Below the pieces are notes generated by a model, which worked only from the letters and a program-made list of their open reading frames with translations, was not told the origin of the DNA and did no database searches. From the NCBI RefSeq assembly GCF_000024725.1, contig NC_013960.1, forward strand, positions 3,830,001-3,894,000: a DNA stretch of 64,000 bases, given 5' to 3'. Shown in pieces: positions 59,435 through 64,000 of the stretch. Origin of the DNA: Nitrosococcus halophilus Nc 4. Its GTDB lineage: Bacteria; Pseudomonadota; Gammaproteobacteria; Nitrosococcales; Nitrosococcaceae. The translations under genes were made by a program, and so were the position numbers. The stretch's first letter is position 1. Every line of letters starts with the position of its first letter.

Positions 59435-60121
59435 GTGAGGGTCAAATACTTTTCCAAAAATCTGGTGGGCAAAGACTATGTGGTGAGTGATATACACGGG
59501 ACCTATAGTTTATTGACCCGGGAACTGGAACGCCTCAATTTCAACTCCAGCCAAGATCGGCTATTCTCAGCAGGCGATCTGGTAGATCGGGGGCCTGAAT
59601 CACCCGAAGCCCTCAAGTGGCTTGACTACCCCTGGTTCCACTCCTGCCTAGGAAATCACGACGAGTTCGTGATTAACGCCCAGAACCCAGACTTTGATGT
59701 GAGGTGGTGGGCGCTAGTCAATGGAGGAGAGTGGTGGCTTACTATGGACCCAGCCGCCCAACAACGTTTTTCGGATCGCTTCCAACAACTCCCGCTTGCT
59801 CTAGAGGTTGAAACGGATGGCGGCAAGATTGGTATCGTCCATGCCGACGTCCCCCCAGAACTTAGCTGGGCACAATTTACCGCCGCCCTCGAGCAGGGTA
59901 ATCACTCCGTCCATGAATACGCCCTTTGGAGCCGCAATCGCGCCATGGGCAGATATACCCACCCTATTGAAGGTATTGATCGAGTTTACTGTGGGCACAC
60001 TGTCAACGAAGATGGCGACATCAAAATCGTGGGTAATGTGTATTTCATCGATACCGGCGCCGCCTATAACCTCCCCCACTCTAAACTGACCATCCTACCT
60101 CTTACCTTCGAGCAAGATTGA
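59435..60121 (+). CDS. Metallophosphatase of the PrpA / lambda-phosphatase type
   Basis: 228 aa with a GTG start. Metal-binding motifs are complete: DIHGTY (Asp19, His21), GDLVDRGPES (Asp48), GNHDEF (Asn74, His75), then IVHADVPPEL and CGHTVN near 190. Layout matches serine/threonine protein phosphatases of the PrpA/PrpB class, which act in envelope stress and heat-shock signalling in enterics. The target here is unknown. Confidence 0.92.
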   Translation: MRVKYFSKNLVGKDYVVSDIHGTYSLLTRELERLNFNSSQDRLFSAGDLVDRGPESPEALKWLDYPWFHSCLGNHDEFVINAQNPDFDVRWWALVNGGEWWLTMDPAAQQRFSDRFQQLPLALEVETDGGKIGIVHADVPPELSWAQFTAALEQGNHSVHEYALWSRNRAMGRYTHPIEGIDRVYCGHTVNEDGDIKIVGNVYFIDTGAAYNLPHSKLTILPLTFEQD

Positions 60122-60188
60122 GTTGTTTTTAATTTTTCAGCGAGTCGCAATACACTCCCGGCAAAATCTTTGATTGGACGGAGGAGCT

Positions 60189-61046
60189 TCACTCATGGGC
60201 TTCATCGCCCGTCGCCACAGGCCGAGTCCCATCGGTGATCCATTCACTCCAGGAACCGGGGTATAACCGGGCCCCCTGGAGCCCGGCGATTTCCATAGCT
60301 AACAAATTATGGCAGGCAGTTACCCCCGAGCCACACATGCACACGATTTGCTCTGGCGGAACCTCACCCATCTGCGCTCGAAAAGCAAGCGCTAGCTCAC
60401 GCGGCGACAAAAAATTTCCCTGCTCATCCAAATTTTGCTGAAAAGGGTGATTCTTGGCCCCTGGAATATGACCGGCCACCCTATCGATAGGCTCCAGTTC
60501 ACCCCGAAAGCGTTCTGGCGTACGCCCATCAAGGAGTAGGTATCCAAGCAGAGAGGCATGTTCTACATCTTCTGTGGTAACCGTCATAGAGGGCTGGACT
60601 CGAGTCTCAAAGTGAGCCGCAGCCGACTCGGGCAATTCGGTAGTCAGTGGATGACCCTCTCCTCGCCAACGTTGCCATCCCCCATCGAGAACCGCTACTG
60701 CCTCATGGCCTAACCAGCGCAACAACCACCATAAACGCCCGGCAAAGGCACCCGAGGCATCATCGTAGGCGATGACCTGGGTAGCCGAGTCCACACCCCA
60801 GCGGCCCAATTTTCCCGCAAGTTGCGCCGGATCGGGCAAAGGATGACGCCCCGTGGCAGGAGTCACCGGACCTGACAGGTCCTCTTCCAAGTGAACATAG
60901 TGGGCTCCCGGGAGGTGACTCTGCTGATAGGCATACCGACCTGCCGATGAATCCATGAGATTGAAACGGCAATCAAAGATAACGCTGTTAGAATTGCCTA
61001 GGACCCTTGCAAGTTCCGTTGGACTAATAATCGTACGGTAAGGCAT
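60189..61046 (-). CDS. Rhodanese-type sulfurtransferase (thiosulfate/3-mercaptopyruvate)
   Basis: ATG at 61046 (MPYRTIISPTELARVLG) is chosen; the longer frame from 61094 is not conserved. 285 aa, two tandem rhodanese domains. The active loop CGSGVTA begins at Cys238 and matches the TST/SseA consensus. The N-terminal domain has DCRFNLMDSSAGRYAYQQSH and HLPGAHYVHLEEDLSGP. It transfers sulfane sulfur; donor preference cannot be fixed by eye. Confidence 0.92.
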   Translation of the reverse strand: MPYRTIISPTELARVLGNSNSVIFDCRFNLMDSSAGRYAYQQSHLPGAHYVHLEEDLSGPVTPATGRHPLPDPAQLAGKLGRWGVDSATQVIAYDDASGAFAGRLWWLLRWLGHEAVAVLDGGWQRWRGEGHPLTTELPESAAAHFETRVQPSMTVTTEDVEHASLLGYLLLDGRTPERFRGELEPIDRVAGHIPGAKNHPFQQNLDEQGNFLSPRELALAFRAQMGEVPPEQIVCMCGSGVTACHNLLAMEIAGLQGARLYPGSWSEWITDGTRPVATGDEAHE

Positions 61047-61137
61047 CTGATTTCCCGCTATCCGTTCGTTGAAAATTAAATTCAAGGATAGCACTTACGA
61101 CTATTCACTGGGAGCAACTAAAAGAAACACTCCGCCC

Positions 61138-61767
61138 CTAAACGGCTCGCCAGCCAACAAAACTTAGGCAGGCAATACCCATGCCTATCAAAGCCAAAGA
61201 AGACGGTTCAGACACAGCAGCCGGTGGCAGAGGATCTCGGATATTTGTCAACTGAAAAACGAAATCGTTATAATCTTGATCGCCTCCTCCATACAAGTCC
61301 TCAAACGCTACTTCGGTAATATATTGGGAAGATAACTCATCAAAAATTGTGACGGCTAAGGCGTGGGCAACACCATCACGATTACGCTCAGCCGGACCAC
61401 TGAAAAAATTATCCCGTACGATAAGGTTAGGAGCCGTATAAAAAGCAAAAAGCCGAAAAATTAGCTCCGTACTGCTGTCAAATCGACCAAGACTTACCGT
61501 TGAGCCAATGGCGTCCACAGTGCTGTCAAAAATTAATAGATCCTCTCCTGTCGGACGAATTAGATATAAGTGGTGGGAGTATCTAGCATTTTTACTAACA
61601 TACTCTGCGGTGACTTCCCCGTCTTCAACCACCCACATACCACCCCCCAATACAGGTTCCCCCAAATTTCCCTGAATAGGGGTGCTTAAAGAAACTGATG
61701 GAATAAAAAGCAACCATATACTTATCAGTACAGGCACAAATAAACTATCCCATTTTACAAAACTCAT
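61138..61767 (-). CDS. PEP-CTERM-sorted exported protein
   Basis: ATG at 61767 has GGAGGG 8 bp upstream; a TTG 15 bp earlier overlaps that site. 209 aa: signal peptide (LFVPVLISIWLLFIPSVSLS), a beta-rich middle with one candidate repeat and an acidic YGGGDQDYNDFVFQ segment. The C-terminus reads SEPSSLALIGMGIACLSFVG, followed by WRAV. This is the PEP-CTERM anchor (SEP variant) cut by exosortase. The middle part resembles DUF4114-like exported proteins. No exosortase is in the window. Confidence 0.82.
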   Translation of the reverse strand: MSFVKWDSLFVPVLISIWLLFIPSVSLSTPIQGNLGEPVLGGGMWVVEDGEVTAEYVSKNARYSHHLYLIRPTGEDLLIFDSTVDAIGSTVSLGRFDSSTELIFRLFAFYTAPNLIVRDNFFSGPAERNRDGVAHALAVTIFDELSSQYITEVAFEDLYGGGDQDYNDFVFQLTNIRDPLPPAAVSEPSSLALIGMGIACLSFVGWRAV

Positions 61768-62026
61768 AGCCAATCCCTCCAACTTCTAGACGAGGACAAA
61801 CCGCAATACGCGTGTTATACACTCCCTTAGGCATCATTATTCACCAGGATTCTTCTCTAGGGTTAGAAGGGAATTGCAATTCACTAGGACTAATTTGCTT
61901 GAGTTCATAGGCGTCTTCACTTTGAAACTAAGTGAAACACCACCATTCCAACTCCATGCAAGGGGCTTGGTAGATAAAGGATCCCACTATATAATTCGAC
62001 AAGCCCCAGAATAGCCTAAGGAGAAA

Positions 62027-62614
62027 TTGATGATCTTGCGCTACTCCGCCTGGATTATGCTTGTTCTTTCTCTTTTAGCCAGTACCCCTATGTCAGCACA
62101 GGAAAAAGAGGAGAAAGAACTACAGTCTGTACTCGGATGGGTCGAACTTGCTGAATTTGTGGGTTGGGGGGCAATCGCCAAAGTCAAAATGGATACCGGC
62201 GCACTAAGTTCCTCACTACATGCAACCGATCTGGAATATTTTCAGCGCAATGGCGATGAATGGGTACGATTCACCATTAAAATCGAGGATCAGCGTGGAA
62301 AGGAAGAGTGGGTTCAACAAGCATTTGAACGGCCGGTTTATCGCTTTGTAAAAATCATCAGCTCGAATGGTGACGGTAACCGCCGCCCTTCCGTATTGAT
62401 GAAACTTTGTCTTGGAGGTGAAATTTACGAGGAACAGTTTACCTTAAATGACCGCAGTGATTTAACCTACCCTATCTTGTTCGGTCGACGTACCATCGAG
62501 CACCTGGGGTTCATTGACGTTACCCGTACCTTCACTACCCGTCCCCATTGCAAACCCGATGCACCCGTGCACGCCATTGAAAATCGCAAACTGGACGAAG
62601 ACATCGGAATTTAA
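62027..62614 (+). CDS. Retropepsin-like aspartic protease family protein (RimB/DUF-type Zn_protease)
   Basis: 195 aa with a signal peptide (about 1-24, ending MSA). The retropepsin-like flap D-T-G is at Asp56-Thr57-Gly58 (KVKMDTGALSSSLHA), with conserved KLCLGGEIYEEQFTLNDRSD and ILFGRRTIEHLGFIDVTRTF. Members were once annotated ATP-dependent zinc proteases and are now seen as aspartic peptidases, often near RimK. No rimK is in the window. It is likely periplasmic. Confidence 0.85.
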   Translation: MMILRYSAWIMLVLSLLASTPMSAQEKEEKELQSVLGWVELAEFVGWGAIAKVKMDTGALSSSLHATDLEYFQRNGDEWVRFTIKIEDQRGKEEWVQQAFERPVYRFVKIISSNGDGNRRPSVLMKLCLGGEIYEEQFTLNDRSDLTYPILFGRRTIEHLGFIDVTRTFTTRPHCKPDAPVHAIENRKLDEDIGI

Positions 62615-62660
62615 ATTTAATCCTTCTTCGTATGAGGATTAAAACTTTTTTAAACTTGCC

Positions 62661-63272
62661 TTAGAAATCTATAACAGGCTCTCCTATCTTCCAACCATCA
62701 TCATCGAGGGTAAAAGTGTAGTTCCCCGTATGGACAGCCCCTTTTTCTTGGCACTTAGGGGATAGATAGGAAAATGGCGTCAGCTTATCATAAACCCACT
62801 CATACCTAACAATGGCCCACTTGTTTTCAGAATTTCTCCTTTGTTGAATTTCAGTGACCTGCATTAATTTTTTTTCGCAAGACTTTACTTCTATGAAGAT
62901 CCCCTTTTCGTATACTTTTTTTATTCCAGCGGCATACTTTTTACCTTTCTCCGTCATATTAATCAACACATAAAAATAATCTGAGTTTTGTTGCGACTCA
63001 AACTGTTGATAAGTAATAAACCCTTTATTTTTTAAAGGCGTTAATGACTCTTTGAGTTTAGGTAGTGCTGATTTATGGATAAACTCCTGAACATCAAAAT
63101 AAGCCAGCACAGGTTCAAAGATTAATTTCTCTGTCAGTAGTTTCTCCGCGTCATGGACAGATAAAGTTTTTTTCGTACTATCCTCTGTGCATGCAACAAT
63201 GACAAACAGACTTGTCAGCATGGCTAGTCCTATACGGGACCAATAAATATATTTTTGTTTTTTAGAAGCCAC
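62661..63272 (-). CDS. Predicted lipoprotein of unknown function
   Basis: 203 aa. A charged start (MASKKQKYIYWSRIG) is followed by a hydrophobic stretch and lipobox VAC (Cys28). The mature part is lysine-rich and mixed alpha/beta with a pair of cysteines near 131 and 176. No family is recognised. It has the AT-richer base use of the 61-64 kb region. It converges on the protease gene. Confidence 0.75.
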   Translation of the reverse strand: MASKKQKYIYWSRIGLAMLTSLFVIVACTEDSTKKTLSVHDAEKLLTEKLIFEPVLAYFDVQEFIHKSALPKLKESLTPLKNKGFITYQQFESQQNSDYFYVLINMTEKGKKYAAGIKKVYEKGIFIEVKSCEKKLMQVTEIQQRRNSENKWAIVRYEWVYDKLTPFSYLSPKCQEKGAVHTGNYTFTLDDDGWKIGEPVIDF

Positions 63273-63757
63273 TACTCTGCCCCTTTAAATATTTCCAGCC
63301 ATTAAATGAATCTGCCTACTTGAGAATAATGCATTGCTTTTTATGGACCTCAACAAGATAAAAATGATGATTAAACTAATAATACCATCACATTCTTGTT
63401 ATTTTCTCACACTCCGCATTAACTTATCTCACCGTTAATCAGTACTTAGGCGTGGCTGATCATGTGGCATTTAATTTGCATATTTAAAGTCGATAGCAGC
63501 ATAAAAGTATGGTTAGTATTGGCAACCGGGCACGTCATTAGCACAATAGAAAAGTGCCTATACTATATACTGGATATTACTTCTAGCGCGACAAATACTT
63601 AGAGTTACAGGGCTTAACTCCCGCAATTATTTGGGAAACGATACCTAAATATAGGGCAGTTAGAATTCACTACGCTTCAAGTGATGGCGCTGACAATTTT
63701 TTGATGCTTATCACGTCAAAACTTTGGCATCCATAAAAGGTTACGGACGATTCATAA
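63273..63757. other. Intergenic region before the last gene
   Basis: 485 bp, AT-rich and stop-rich in all frames, with no recognisable RNA, repeat or gene. It is likely a divergent promoter region. Confidence 0.4.
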
Positions 63758-64000
63758 TGGAAGACCATATCAAAACCCATAGCTGGCCACTCCAGAGAAT
63801 AAAAGGACGTACTCGTCACCTCCTATATAAGCTATTTTCTGTTCATCTATTGCTCAGCCTCACTATTGCAACAACGACCCTAGAGGCACGGCAGGAAGCC
63901 GTGGATCACAGCATCCAGGCTCCCCCCAGCTTAAAACAAGCCGTAACGGGGCTACAGGAAAACCCTCGTCCAGAGGAGGCTCCCATGCCTAAGGGGGATA
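63758..64000 (+). CDS. 5' part of an exported protein, cut by the window end
   Basis: ATG at 63758; 81 codons are open to the last base. A basic N-terminus (MEDHIKTHSWPLQRIKGRTR) leads to a hydrophobic signal-like segment (LLYKLFSVHLLLSLTIATTT), then a Pro/Glu-rich region. The real length and family cannot be judged. Confidence 0.6.

Overview
The window is a 64 kb piece of a gammaproteobacterial chromosome. Ubiquinone genes (ubiH/ubiI), the miaA-hfq-hflX-hflK-hflC-hisZ-purA cluster, aat-bpt-infA, ffs-dnaX-ybaB-recR and a rubredoxin-thiE-hemL block are arranged as in free-living gammaproteobacteria. The presence of hisZ, a PEP-CTERM protein, and both Aat and Bpt transferases points to a Chromatiales-type organism. 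From memory of gene content it most resembles Nitrosococcus, but that genus call is inference and could not be checked by a search.

Layout. 1-3.8 kb: pepP-ubiH-ubiI, stop/start overlapped. 3.9-6.7 kb: rhlB divergent from trxA, then two small envelope proteins. 6.7-15.6 kb (minus strand): rho, miaA, hfq, hflX, hflK, hflC, hisZ, purA. 15.9-23.2 kb: tRNA-Ser(GGA), a 900-bp sparse region, the SRP RNA gene, dnaX-ybaB-recR, an EAL/HDOD protein, then aat, a 172-bp inverted-repeat element, bpt and infA. 23.3-26.1 kb: dsbB, a zinc-ribbon protein and a porin. 26.6-27.2 kb: a frameshifted Uma2-type gene.

The accessory island runs from about 27.7 to 34.0 kb, between tadA and guaA, genes that are often neighbours in related bacteria. 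It holds a decayed tnpB with a small divergent ribbon-helix-helix-like ORF, a truncated methyltransferase, a PAS-like fragment, an intact AbiE toxin-antitoxin pair (abiEi-abiEii) with a palindromic candidate operator, and a third co-directional gene broken by a 92-bp inverted-repeat element. It ends with an orphan HipB-like regulator that has two repeated operators 50 bp apart. Two of the three copies of the 92-bp element lie in this island; the third is at 38.6 kb.

34-39.4 kb: guaB-guaA, xseA and two tiny paralogous lipoprotein genes (43 and 44 aa) transcribed in tandem. 39.5-45.2 kb: a TonB2-type energy transduction operon (DUF3450, long ExbB, ExbB, ExbD, TonB, TPR), with a Fur-box-like site about 560 bp upstream and a small hydrophobic ORF in the intervening leader. 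45.2-54.2 kb: fmdB-like gene, rubredoxin, thiE, ybbN/cnoX, an MscS channel with a large periplasmic coiled coil, hemL, a carbon-nitrogen hydrolase and uvrD. 54.2-64 kb: an orphan TRAP substrate-binding protein, Sel1 and CsgG-like lipoproteins, a CDF zinc exporter, a GYD protein, a metallophosphatase, a sulfurtransferase, a PEP-CTERM protein, a retropepsin-like protease, an unknown lipoprotein and a gene cut by the window end.

Most of the window is ordinary core genome. The parts that deserve attention are the island, the repeat elements, the small genes under 60 codons, and the leader of the TonB2 operon.
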